Shown here: positions 43,149-54,399 of the stretch, piece after piece
How the letters are laid out: each line of letters starts with the position of its first letter
How positions within the stretch are numbered: the stretch's first letter is position 1
NCBI GenBank assembly: GCA_015956445.1
Contig: WIUZ02000004.1
Location: forward strand, 930,001-994,000
Direction of reading: 5' to 3'
DNA length: 64,000 nt
Source: Thelephora terrestris
Lineage: Eukaryota > Basidiomycota > Agaricomycetes > Thelephorales > Thelephoraceae
Notes under the pieces: model-generated
Seen by the model: the letters and a program-made list of their open reading frames with translations, nothing else
Databases searched by the model: none
What the model was told of the DNA's origin: nothing
Program-made: the position numbers and the translations under genes

Positions 43149-46100
43149 ATGGACGAGGACACTGAAGTCTTGGACTGGGGTCACGAGGAAGATGACCACC
43201 CGTCATACGACACTCGCAGATCCCGTGAAAATATCGGTGAACCTCGCTACCACGCTGACGAGGATTGCGATGACACCGTGTCTTTGGGCGGGGACGAGGA
43301 TGACCTCGGCGTCGTTTACGCTTACCAGTCTCGTTCACACCAGGAAAAGCCGAAATCTTCTGAAATTTCTCGTCACCGCGACCGGGACCACCACAGGGAG
43401 TCTTCACATAGTAGCGCCCGACAATCCTCTCATTTATCTCCTTCACATTCATCTCACCTGCACGCGAAATTGACGCATGCACTTCCCGCAAAGCCTGTCA
43501 TCGCAAAACCCTCCGCGACGGTTGCTCAGTCCCAGCTCTTGGAAGCAAGTTCCATGCTCAATGGTCGGGGTCGTGACCGACGCAACAGTATCAAGGGGCC
43601 AGTGGGTGAATCACTACCCCCTGATTGGGAAGTTCGTCACCCTCGCGGTGGCGGTACTGAAGTCTATTACTACAACACCAAGACCCACGAATCGACTTGG
43701 GTTTTTCCAACTCTGTCCCCGTCCAAGGGCTCTCGGGAGCGAGACGAAGGCGTCAATGGTACATCTCATCAAAGTATTGAAGGGTCGAGAGCGAGGAGCC
43801 CAGTGAATGACCTGCCATCTTCGCCCAAGAACAGGCCGGAGCCCCTGCCCCCTCAAAATATGTCGTTTGATGATAGGCACTATCGACCAATGGAGGCTCC
43901 TACGTCAAGCAGCCGTGTCGAGCATACCCTCCCGCAGAAACCTGTTTTTGCTGCTCGCCGCTCCCCTGAGCGCTTGTCCCCCGCCGAAAACAGCAGGCAT
44001 GCACACAGAACCCAGGCAGAATCAGAGCGAGCTCGCTCCCGCAGAGGTGCATCCCCTTCGAACGTCTGCCCCCCATCCCCTGAAGATATACGACAAGAAG
44101 ATGAGCGTGAACCTCGCCCCCGCTCGTCTCGCATGGATTCGTACGTCCCACCCGCGGATCGCACTCACTCGTCGACGCATGACGAACGGGATACCGTCAG
44201 ACCTTCGACAAACAGTACGTTATTAGCATCCATGTCCATTGCGCCCATCGTCTTCCCGCCTGCTCCGTTTATGATGTGCAACTGCCATACCACCCTCCCG
44301 TGCGGCCGGAATCTTCTCTGTGGGGAAGCATGCACTTTGTTGCTTATCTCCTTTCCTTGTCCCCCCAGCAAGATCATCCCTCCCATCCACTTTCTGCGTG
44401 TAACCATGCATTTCATCGTCCTCACACATTAATCTTGTAGGGCGTTCTGCTCCAGCCCGTGATTCTCCGTATGGTCAAGAAGCGCGATCGGATTATGATT
44501 CATACGTCCCTACGGAAGAGGAGCCTCCTCGGGCGCGCCGCCCCCGCAGATCTCGTAGTGCGAGCCCGCGAACTTCGCGCACGAAGGATACGGAAGCCGA
44601 GGGTGTAGCTAGGCGTGACGTTGCAGCCCGCCGTCGCCCTCGAGAACCCGAGACCGACGTGGCCATCAACGAAGTCGAAACCAAGCGAAGACGTCTTGAC
44701 AGTCTCCGAGAATCAGGTCGTCCCTCACCATCGAGCACATCTCAGTACCCTTCAGCAGAGAAGAGCGAGTCTCTTCGCGGACTCCCGAATACCGAATCTC
44801 GTGCGTGCTGCGAGCTTGGAATACCACGGACCGTGTTCATTGACCCGTTGGGCCTCTTTATTCATTTGTAGGCCAAAGACGACAGCCGTTGCCGCCACAA
44901 AATAGTCTGTACAAGGAATCAATGAACTCCCACGTCCGCGAGTCACCTCCGGCACAATTTTCCGAACCAAACGACCCATCACCTCAGCAGAACGGGCATG
45001 GTTCCGATCTTCCTGGTCGTCCGAGGAATGCAGAGCCACAGCCCCCATCTGGCCCTGGGGGACGACGACGGGCCGGAGACTCTCGGAAACACCCAAGAGC
45101 AGAACCCATGGATGTTGACCCACCGGCACCGGCCCACCCACCAAGAATGCAGGAGAACCGCGGTGCATCCAACACCGTCCCGGACCGCTGCGACACGAAG
45201 GGCGACTTGCCACGCGGACCGAAAGCGATGACTTCGAAGCCGCCACCCGCCCCACCGACTTCGCTCCCTCCCAAACCTACCACCTTGTCTGAGCGGTACC
45301 CTGGGAGGTCTCCTCCCCCTCATCTTGTCGCGTCAGATGAAAGACCCTCACAGCGTACAGGTGAACGGCCAATTAACGACTCCATCTCGGATCGTCATCG
45401 GGACCTGCCGAGAGAACACCGCGATTCCGGCATTGCACCTCCGCGAAGACGTAGCCCTGAATCGGTAAGGGCTTCTTGGTTCGTGGCACACCGTTCCCAA
45501 CTCACATACTCTGAAGCGGCGACCCCCAACCGTGCCCGCACCAATGCCCAAACTTTCTGGCACAAATAATGTCCCAATTGCTCGTTCCCGTTATCAAACT
45601 TCAAGCACCTCGATTTCCGGTGGAACAGATGAGCCTCAGCAGGATCAAGTTTCAGAAAGTAAGCACCCCCTACCAGAAAACTTGACCCGGCAACTACGAC
45701 ATGAGCGAAGCGTGATCCCTGAACGTGTGAGTGAATCCGTGACCGTTTTCACCCCGATTTACAAAGCTTTCCCACCCTTAGGCACAAGTTAACACACATG
45801 AACTACCTGATCGACCTCTGCCGTATCAGGGCCCCCCTGCTCTCGAGCGCAGGGAGAGTAACCGTTCTCGCCACGAGGTAAGTTAGTTCGGGACTTTCTG
45901 CAATCCAATCCCTAAATTTGTGCAGCGTGTGGTTGAACAGTCCTCGGACCGTCGCGTCCCTCATAACTCACGAGGAGAAAGCTATCCTGAAGGCAGTGGA
46001 ACCCGACGGGTAAGGTCCCTCCGCGAGTGACATTCTCCCTTTTATTTATCCCCAAAACCAGCTTCCGCCAGGCGCAAAGGTGATATACGAACGACCATCA

Positions 46101-46829
46101 CCCCCCCTCTCTCCTCGACAAGAATGGGACCCATTGGAATTGCCTGGAGAAAACCGCATTAAGTTGGATGCTCGCCGCCATCACACTGGGCGTCTACCAG
46201 AATCCCAGCCCAGGTCTGACCGCACGGAGCGCGTGCGTATTGACCGCGAACGGACGCTTCGTCAGGAAGACAGGCATCGGACTCGAGACAACGGCGGAGA
46301 AGAAGGGCGGGGTGACTATCGTCTCCCGCTCGAGAGACGTCTCTCGTACGAGCAAGAGTCATACAGCCCAATCGAATTACCACCCCCGTCACCTTCTCAG
46401 GCCGGTAATCGCGAAGAATATGATCTCGGCACCTCTGGTCACGATGATCGCATCTACAGTCGTGGTGCTGAGCGTACAAGAACCCCCTCCCCTTCCCATC
46501 ATCACATATCCTCCCGCGGTCCACGAGCATACGGTGACGGTGGTGACGGTAGACGCCCACCAATACGACCTCGCAGTCCTCACAGCGATGTCGGTGAACG
46601 GGGTTATGGAAAAACAGAGGCTAGATCCGGTATGTCGTCGCGCGGAAGCACCCTCCTCGATCGGCTCGCGGCCAATAACCGCGCAGGTGAACGAGATTCG
46701 ATGGAGGACAGGTTCAATGATCGAGCTGCCGCTCCGGACATTAATATGGCCTCCAACAGTCAAGAATCGTTGGGCGAGCGTAGGGACAATGGCAAACGTA
46801 GAAGAAAGGCTAAGGGTAGTAGGAGGTAG
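43149..46829 (+). CDS. WW-domain protein, Arg/Ser/Pro-rich, probably nuclear
   Basis: The start MDEDTEVLDWGHEEDDHPSY is acidic. One WW domain at about residues 157-190 reads LPPDWEVRHPRGGGTEVYYY, then NTKTHESTWVFP, with both signature Trp and the Pro intact; WW domains bind Pro-rich ligands. Everything after is long, charged and low-complexity (R/S/D/E/P), with repeats of SPE/SPS and RHRD-type dipeptides, and ends RRDNGKRRRKAKGSRR, a strong nuclear-localisation-like tail. Several introns interrupt it, one of about 220 nt near 44214-44440, with others near 45470, 45650-45950 and 46010-46070; exon borders in the low-complexity part are uncertain. Architecture suggests an mRNA-processing or transcription-associated protein, by inference only. 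Confidence 0.75.
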
Positions 46830-47074
46830 CGAAACTTCAGAATGAATCTCCTGATATCTTTGATCGTTGGCAATGTGATATGAATGTTTTCCTGATTCGA
46901 GAATTATTTCTCGTGGCCCCATCCAGAAACGACAGCCTCGTGCCATGCCAGCCCTACCCGCCGTAAGTAAAATGAGGTTAAAAGCTACACCACTGTATGA
47001 ACTCGTCCACAATTCTATGCTTGCTAACGTGGTACGCTATTTGGGTCGTTTTTTTGCCTTTAACAGCTCCTAGG

Positions 47075-48445
47075 CTAAGAATATAATCGCCTATAGTCTG
47101 GTGGGAGGCGCATAATCTTGGGATTGATCGTCTCAGATGAACCTAGGAGGCTTACACCACCATCATTCTCTCGGTTGTGTGGGTTCGCGCTAGCCTCAGA
47201 GTCGTAGTTTGATGGTTGACCAACTACGGAATGGTCCCTCGGGTTGACATCGAGCGCGAGATTGAGCCCCGATATCGATTCCACGGTGTAAAATGGGGCA
47301 GTGGGGTGAGGTTGCTTTTCATCGCGACGGGGGTTTGAGGTGGCCACGGCTTGCTCTCTGGAAGGTCGAGGATGCACAGGTGTTACGGTCATGACCGCGG
47401 GAGTCACGACAGTCGTATTGCTCGGGACCTGCGAAGGCTCCGAGGGCACCGAAGGGGTAGTGTATGGTTCTGCAAGCAGTGTAAGTATACTCTCGAGTGG
47501 GGGGGAGCTTGGCATGGGTTAACCTATAATGTGAGCGCGTTCATCCAGGAAAGGGACTGTGAAACATGAATTTCGATTTGCGAGCGGCGGGTTCGCCAAA
47601 CCACCAACTTACCTCGCTGCGCATCATCCTGCGATTTCAATTGAATCTTGGGATGATCCGATCTTTCCCTTCGTCCGCGAAGGTATTCCCGACGCCAGAG
47701 GATGAAAAGGGTGATGAATCCTAGCAGCACCGCCACAGCGGCCAAAACCAGACCAGCGATGACCCCGGGTTGAAGATTCTCACCCCTGGGATATATGCTC
47801 CGAGGAGTAAGGCGAACTACGGTTCCTCTCAGACCCCCTCGCGAAGTTGGACGTGGTGAGAGGTGCTTACAGGCTTTTATCGGCTCTTCTTCCTGCGCTG
47901 TGTTCCCGATCACTTCGAAATAATCTAGCCGAAGTTCTGGGTGTAGTTTGGGCATCAGCGCTGACGACACCGATTGGATGGCAAGACCCTACCACCGCCC
48001 GCCACGATGTTTTGAATTACTAATGTGTGCTGCGCGTCCTCCAGCAACGGAGAAACATAGAGCAGAACGTTTGACTTCCCAAGGCTCATCGGCTCCTGGT
48101 GTATATCGTACGTTGATTCATCGAGGACATATGAAGAGTTTCCTCGGCCACTCGTACTTGTCTCGTTTGTTCCGTATACATTGATTGTCGTTCCTTGAAA
48201 GCAAGTCGCGACATCAGCCCGATCCTCACTGCCGTGGAGACTCAAAGTGGCGTACCGGTAAACTCGTACGTTAATGTTGCGCCTGCATCTCTGGCCGACA
48301 TCAACGTCCCACCGAAGTACTGCGACCCGCTGACCGATGACCAGCCTGATGACCACTTAGTTCCTGGACTATCCATTGTTATGTCGACCATAGCGGCCTT
48401 GCTGAGAGAAAAAGATAGTATCAACGCCCACAAGAAAGAAAACAT
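47075..48445 (-). CDS. Secreted-domain single-pass membrane protein, function unknown
   Basis: The start MFSFLWALILSFSLSKA is a clear signal peptide. The ectodomain follows: VDITMDSPGTKWSSGWSSVS, YFGGTLMSARDAGATLTYEF, then after an intron GTTINVYGTNETSTSGRGNS, YDIHQEPMSLGKSNVLLYVS and LEDAQHTLVIQNIVAGGG, which reads like a carbohydrate-binding jelly roll common in Agaricomycete membrane proteins. A membrane span GVIAGLVLAAVAVLLGFITL is followed by the basic RREYLRGRRERSDHP. The last exon begins REPYTTPSVPSEPSQVP after an intron whose acceptor is tgcttgcag at about 47475; nearer acceptors would bring in a stop. The tail is disordered and ends MRLPPDYRRLYS. It has the same general layout as the gene at 35141. 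Ligand unknown. Confidence 0.72.
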
Positions 48446-48518
48446 AAGACCAGGGCGAACGAGGGGTGCCCGTTGTATTGGAGGTAGTTATGGTTTGGGA
48501 GAGAATGTTGTGTGGCCT

Positions 48519-50741
48519 TTAGGCCAAGTCGGGTCGTTTCATGACATAAGTTGCCGCATCGGATGTGATGCATACTATGATGCATAAAATCAGTTTAGTG
48601 ACCACGAGCACAGCTGATCGACGCTCGAACCACCGGTTGTGCGCATCTTTGGAATTGTTCAGTCTTCGATTCCTGGGGGATTGTCCGTACAAAAGTAAAG
48701 AAGCAAAGACTGTTCTACGATCCGTTTCCCTCCTCCGTAGTTGACACTCACTCCACACCAATGTCTTGAGGGCGCTTGGAAGCACGTTGGTTCCGCAGTC
48801 TGCTATGCGCTCAGTTTCGGTTGACCGGTATCTCAGGCAAACGACGCACCGGTCAAAGACTGTGCTGCCATCCGTTAGCTCGTCATCAACAAAGTCCAAT
48901 TGGTCACGGGGTATAAGCCATTCAAGGAATTGAAAGAAGAGACAATCGACCACGAGGATGACACAGAATATTGGACCAGCCACTGCACCAAGCCTCAGTG
49001 TGCTTTTGAAAACCAGTTATTTTAGGGTTGGCAGTTAGAGGACCGGTAATGTGGCGCACTTTTGTAAGCGGTGCCAAAAGTGAAACTCTGCGCTTGAATG
49101 CACCTGCTGGTAAACGACCTCTGTCCGTTCTGCGACAGCGTCCCAGCTATAGAATTTACTAATGCGTTCGTGTCCCTTCGTGGGGTCATGCTGATCTTTG
49201 GACACGATTTGTATCGCATCCGAAATAGCTCGAAACACATCTGAAGATAATCAGAAACAGAGGAGGGATATTCGACATGAGGGGGTCACCGTCTTCATCG
49301 GGATTTGCGAAAGATATCATGTCTTCAGGCAAAATTTCCGGGACTCCACCAACGCGCGTGGAAACCACGTACAGCCCTGCGCAGGCCGCCTCCACAATGG
49401 CGATGCCAAATGCCTCCGTCAGGGAGGTGTTCATAAAGATGGTACCTCGTGTGAGGACCTGTCAATGGCGATAATTCGGCTCACGATTGGGCGGAAGGAA
49501 CGGGAAAACGTACACTCCGAACATCGCGAGGGTGTATTGCTCCAAGAAGCTCGATGCGATCCTGAAGAAGATACTTTTCGCGCATCCGAAGAAGATCGAT
49601 CAACTTAGGGCCATCACCACCTTCAATACAAGAGTTTAGTAACTTGTCGAGGGTCTACCTGCTCAGCGCACACCTATCACAAAATGGACATGGGGGAACT
49701 TGGCACAAATTCTCGGAGCTGTTGCTACCAATAGATCAATACCCTTGCGGTAGGCCAGTCGAGAAAGCACGACGATTGTAACTGAAAAAGTCAGCGCGGA
49801 AGTGCGTTTCCCGTTACTCAGCTCATACCTTTATCAGTCCGCTTCCGGGGAGAAGGTTTGAATTTGTCCGCCACAATCGCGTTCGGTATAACGTAGATCC
49901 TTCCTGGGTTCAATCCGAGCTTACGATTGATCACTTGTTCGTGATCCTGTTGGTCTGTCGACGAGGTACTGTCGGAATCGTCGTCTTCGTCGAGAAGATC
50001 ACCAATATCCCCAGCACACATCCCCACCCTGGGAGCCAATTTGCTCCGAAGAATGGTGTTCTCACGACTGGGGATCCATCAGTCGGAAGGTGATCCAAAC
50101 AGAAGAAACCACATGCCCCGTGTGTGATACACATATAGCGGCATCTACGTGACTTAACATTCCCTCGAGTAGCTTGTTGGTAAGAATACTCGCCGCGTCG
50201 TCGAAGCCAAAGAGACTATGGTCCGTGAAGACGGTCCGGATTCCCATGTGGTGCGCATGCATTATACCCTCGTGTGCAAGAGATGAAAGGCTCGCGTGAC
50301 CATGGATGATTTCGATCCGCTCCCTCAAAGCGATTGTTCGCAGATACGGAAGGAACGTGAAAAAGTTGGGCAGGGTGGCTGAGGAAGCTATTGTGGGGAA
50401 TGGTACGTGGTACACCTTAAGTCCGGGGGACAACCACCTTATGCCCACCCTGTCTGGGGGATGGCTGTGGGTTATGACGACGACCTGTTCTGAGTGATGA
50501 GAACGTGACCAGTCAAGAGAAGAAGTGATGATACCTTATGACCCATACGCATGAGAGTTGTACTTAGCATATATATATGATTTTCCACCCCTCCGACGTT
50601 GGGGTGGAAGAAGTCTGAGACCATGCTGGAACGCGCGGAAGGTCAAAGAGGACAGATCACTTCGCGAGATATGTTAGCATACGCAATCGAAAACTTCTTC
50701 TTTCCTTTGCCATCGTCGTTCGCCGGTGCAGGTCGATTCAT
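48519..50741 (-). CDS. GPI3: GPI-GlcNAc transferase catalytic subunit GPI3/PIG-A
   Basis: Transfers GlcNAc from UDP-GlcNAc to phosphatidylinositol on the cytosolic ER face, the first step of GPI-anchor synthesis. Exon 1 starts [19 protein letters not shown] (50741); an intron then restores [20 protein letters not shown]. Next are [51 protein letters not shown] and [60 protein letters not shown] and [18 protein letters not shown] are glycosyltransferase family 4 blocks, including the [10 protein letters not shown] nucleotide-sugar site. The C-terminal membrane span is [20 protein letters not shown]. The frame stays open about 100 residues beyond the usual end (to 48519), so an unrecognised intron or earlier stop is likely there. 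Confidence 0.9.
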
Positions 50742-50786
50742 CAGTCGGCGTCGAGGACACACGTCCGCGGCGAGAGTGATGGCGTT

Positions 50787-52740
50787 GTGGATCACTCGCA
50801 ACTATCGATCATCAACTGCCAGTGGTGGCACCTTCCCCTTGCAGCAGCCTGGTTGTGGAAATCCACACAACTCACGGTGACCCGACATCTCCTCGGATTG
50901 TACGCGAACAGAATGCGTGTAGTGCGCATCGTAGAACATGACAGCAACAAGGGCTGCAAGACTACCCTCCAGTTCACCACTCATTTGAAAGGATCTTCTC
51001 GGGAAGCAGAAACCGAGGTATGTCATAGGCTCTCACACTTTTGGTTAGCGACCGCTGAGCCTACTGGTGGCCCTTCGCTAGGTCGTGGTGGAAAGGCATT
51101 CCAGTACCGCGGATACGATCGCGGTTTTCAAGCGGTTCCTTTCAAACGTGTTCTTACCCGCTGGGTACCCCGACAGTGTTTCCCCTGGTAGGCGGTTTCC
51201 ACTGTTCTCGCCAAGTTTGATCTTTGCGGGCAGGCACTGACTCTTTGGCAAGACTACCTACAGTAGGTTCATACGTTTCAGAGCGTCACGGGAATAGGCG
51301 CTGAGCGCTCCCAGATATCAGATCTGGAACGCCGCTCAAGCTTGCTGTAGCTCTTTAGCTGGTCTATTGGCCTCCAGAGCGGTTCTAGAGGGCTTTGGAG
51401 TCGGAAACCAATCTGCTTCTGCTACGGATGCCATCCTCGTCACTCTTGCCCAGGATGTTGTAAGCCGCCTCACGAGTAAACGCACCTCTCTTTACGTGTT
51501 AGACCCCAGGTACTGATGACATAAACAGCGATCATCTTTGCCTACAGGCTGGGTACCTCTCTATTCCCAGAGGCCAAAACATATCGCTTCCTGGCAGACA
51601 TACTGAATGATCTGGCAGTCGTTCTTGATGTCATGTCACCACAGCTTGATAAATTGGCGTACATGTTGACAGGGCGAGACCTTGGCTCAGGGATCCGTAT
51701 CACGGCCTTGTGTCTCAGCGGTTCTTCCCGGGCACTGTGCGGTATCGTGGCTGGGGGCTCCAAAGCGGCCGTCACAATGCATTTCGCTTCAGACTCCGTC
51801 ATCGGTTCCGGTGATATAGGAGATCTTAACGCCAAAGATGGCAGCAAGGAAACGGTCCTGGCGCTAATGGGCCTTCTGGTACGTAGTCGTCGAGGGGCGT
51901 TCCATGTACAGAATGGGTTAACAAGCTCCTAGCTTGGATTCATAATCTTGCCATACGTAAACGCGACCTGGACGACCTACACACTCCTCGGGTTCCTCCT
52001 CGTGGGTCATCTTGGCGCCAATCTTACCGCTGTGAGAGGTCTCACTATGAAGACCCTCAACAGGCAGCGTGCATGCATAGCGTGGTCGAATTTCAGGGCA
52101 TTGGAGCGCGGTTCGTCCGATCTTTCCGATCTGTTCGCAGCACCCCGATCAGTTGCTAAGATTGTTGGAATGAATAGGTTATGGCGACGAGGACTCGTTG
52201 CATCCGGAACGGATCTCGAGGGATGAACGAATACTGGTTTCGCCTTCCCGAATCCGTGATGGAAACTCCGGGACGACAATTGGGCGATGTACCATCGGAT
52301 GTTCACTCACCTCATTCCTGCGAACTGGCGCGAAATCATCTGTCGAGCGATTGGGAGATGCTCCGATACATGAGCTTATAGAAATTTTCAGAGATAAGAA
52401 GTATGCGTTGTGGTGTAGGCGGAAGTCAAGGTACCAGTCCCCCGACATATCCATCGCCCTGAAAAAAGGTCACACGCCCCGGGATCACCTGAGAGGATGG
52501 GTACATGGGTGCGAAATCGCGAGGCTGATGGCATCCGACGGAACAGCGACTGAACGTGGTGCAATCCATTACATTCGGGCCGCACATCGGGAGGTGGATA
52601 GGCTTTTTGAAAGGTTCTCTACCATCATGCAACACCACGGATGGAAGATCGATGAGAGCACCCTTGTGGTCGGGTTACCTCCAATAATTTCTTTCGACAT
52701 TGACTGCGGCCCGAATGGCGCCCCGGAACACAGGCCGTGA
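50787..52740 (+). CDS. RUS/DUF647 family membrane protein
   Basis: RUS (root UVB sensitive) proteins are a eukaryotic family known from plants; the fungal role is unknown. Recognisable parts: VFKRFLSNVFLPAGYPDSVS, then a 10-nt microexon giving PDYLQYQ, then IWNAAQACCSSLAGLLASRA, VLEGFGVGNQSASATDAILV, IIFAYRLGTSLFPEAKTYRF, LADILNDLAVVLDVMSP, CGIVAGGSKAAVTMHFA and LNAKDGSKETVLALMGLL. After another intron come GFIILPYVNATWTTYTLLGF and VRGLTMKTLNRQRACIAWS, then a variable C-terminal part ending at 52740. Start and first exons are unresolved (frame from 50787, or the Met of MRVVRIVEHDSNKG at about 50910), as is the junction near 52160-52195. Divergent from GPI3. Confidence 0.82.
51253..51262 (+). 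other. 10-nt microexon in the RUS/DUF647 gene
   Basis: The preceding exon ends TCCCCTG at 51187 (donor gtaggc) and the next begins ATATCAG at 51315. A 65-nt and a 52-nt intron (51188-51252 and 51263-51314) flank ten bases, ACTACCTACA. Splicing it in gives S-P-D-Y-L-Q-Y-Q, matching the conserved P-D-Y-x-x-Y-Q block of DUF647; skipping it would shift the frame. Confidence 0.75.
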
Positions 52741-54399
52741 CCGTCCGGGTGGTCACTAGGGCTCAGGGGTTTATGACCTCCTCTCCATCTCTCCCATTCA
52801 TCTCCGTCCACCTTTCTTGGCTTCCCCGCGGAAACGCACGCATGCGCAAAGCGATTGTTCTCGTGTTTCTTAGTATCCACACTGTTGTTATTAGACTTGT
52901 TTGTTTTGCTCGTTTTTTAGACTTGGCCTACACGCTGTATACGCATGGAATCAACGTTGAGGAGACGCGCGATCGCGTTATTTCGCCCAGATGATCCACC
53001 TGTCAACCTTCAAGACCTCGTGATCTTGAAATAACCAGGAAAGGAGCGAAGAACGTTGCCAGCCGCAGGCAGGTTGTTGTGAAGTATGATTACCGGGTAG
53101 AATGATCCTTTTGCAGATCGTCTCAGACTTCCTGTGCTGGATTTATGCAACGGTGAGGTCGTGATGGCAGCCCTGGTGACCTGTCAGGTGCACAATGACC
53201 GGAGGGCGGTCATCAAACAGTGGAGGAGAGTTTTGAGTATATAACAACGGCAAGGTATGGCTGCTACTCGTTCCGTTTTCTGCTCCGTATATGAGAGATG
53301 GTGCCCGCCTCCTGTCCTCCTCAATGCCTTGGTTATGTCATGCGAATCTTGGACGGTGTTCCCCCTAATAGGCAGCAGTGACCCCGGGTCAATTAAGTGA
53401 GTGAAACACAATCTCCATTCCTGATTCTGTGATTCTGGTCAACGTCTTTTATGACCACTCTTCCAACTGGGTCCACTGAGGCGAGCTGGTCTGTCCGCTC
53501 CTCCGGCTGTCTGGGGTCAGTGGCCAAGATCAGAAGGACGCTGTGATGCAGCTCCCGCCCTTACGTCAAAGTGACCCAGCCCATCGCCGGAAGGAGGGAA
53601 AGGATGTATGCGGGCCCCAGCGACGGGGATGCCCTCAGATTACCCGATCGTTAGCTGACGACCAGGGTCGGGGGGGAAGAAGGGAGAGACCTGATTCACA
53701 GACAGTGGGTTTATCTGACCGGGACGGGCGCCCTTGATCGATGCTCCAAGCCTATCAACGTCCAACCAGCAGATCGGTCTGTCGGACCTTGTCTCAGTTT
53801 CGGATTCGCTCAAGGAAATTGGGCGCTTTGGAAAACGAGACGGTGGCACGTATATGGGTGCGAACTGAATGTTTAGCCTTCGGGGGTCCGATTCGCTACG
53901 GAGCTGGGAACGCCAGGCTGGCGCTTGGAATTCGCGGCTGCGGGCCAAAGAGGTTTGCCGAGCAGTCGCAGTGGCTGGAGACAAATCTGTGGCGATTGTT
54001 CCGGAGATGACATCGAACTTTCCTGCCGAACTCCACATCGATCCGGGGGCTCATACACTTTTCTGGGGGGGAGGTATTCATGTTCTGTGCTGCAAACCCA
54101 AAGGGTGTATGAATGAGTACCGCAAGAAAAGCATCGAGTTGTATGTGGATCATTTAAGCGCTAATTTCACCAACAGTCGACCTTTTTATTCAAAAATCCC
54201 GATATAGAAACTTCGGCTTGATGCGCTGTCCGGGGTCCTCCCTACCCCGCATCCAGTTCCTTGCCGGGTTAAACACCTTCTCCAAAACATAGTCCACTCC
54301 TCGTCCTCCCATCTCTCCCCCCAACCGACTTCTCTTGTGTCCCTCAAATATCTTTAAATCCTTCTACTTGCTGTCCCTACGGCTCTCTTCCATTCTCCA
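52741..54399. other. Long upstream region of the bHLH gene
   Basis: 1.66 kb with no recognised gene. The minus-strand frame 53640-54038 and plus frames 53543-53737 and 53869-54207 show no family signature. A pyrimidine-rich stretch at 54290-54400 just before the start is typical of a basidiomycete core promoter. The length suits a regulated transcription-factor promoter. Confidence 0.45.

Noticed and set aside
53640-54038. 132-codon minus-strand frame
   Set aside because: No recognisable domain and no spliced continuity; overlaps two other frames of similar length.
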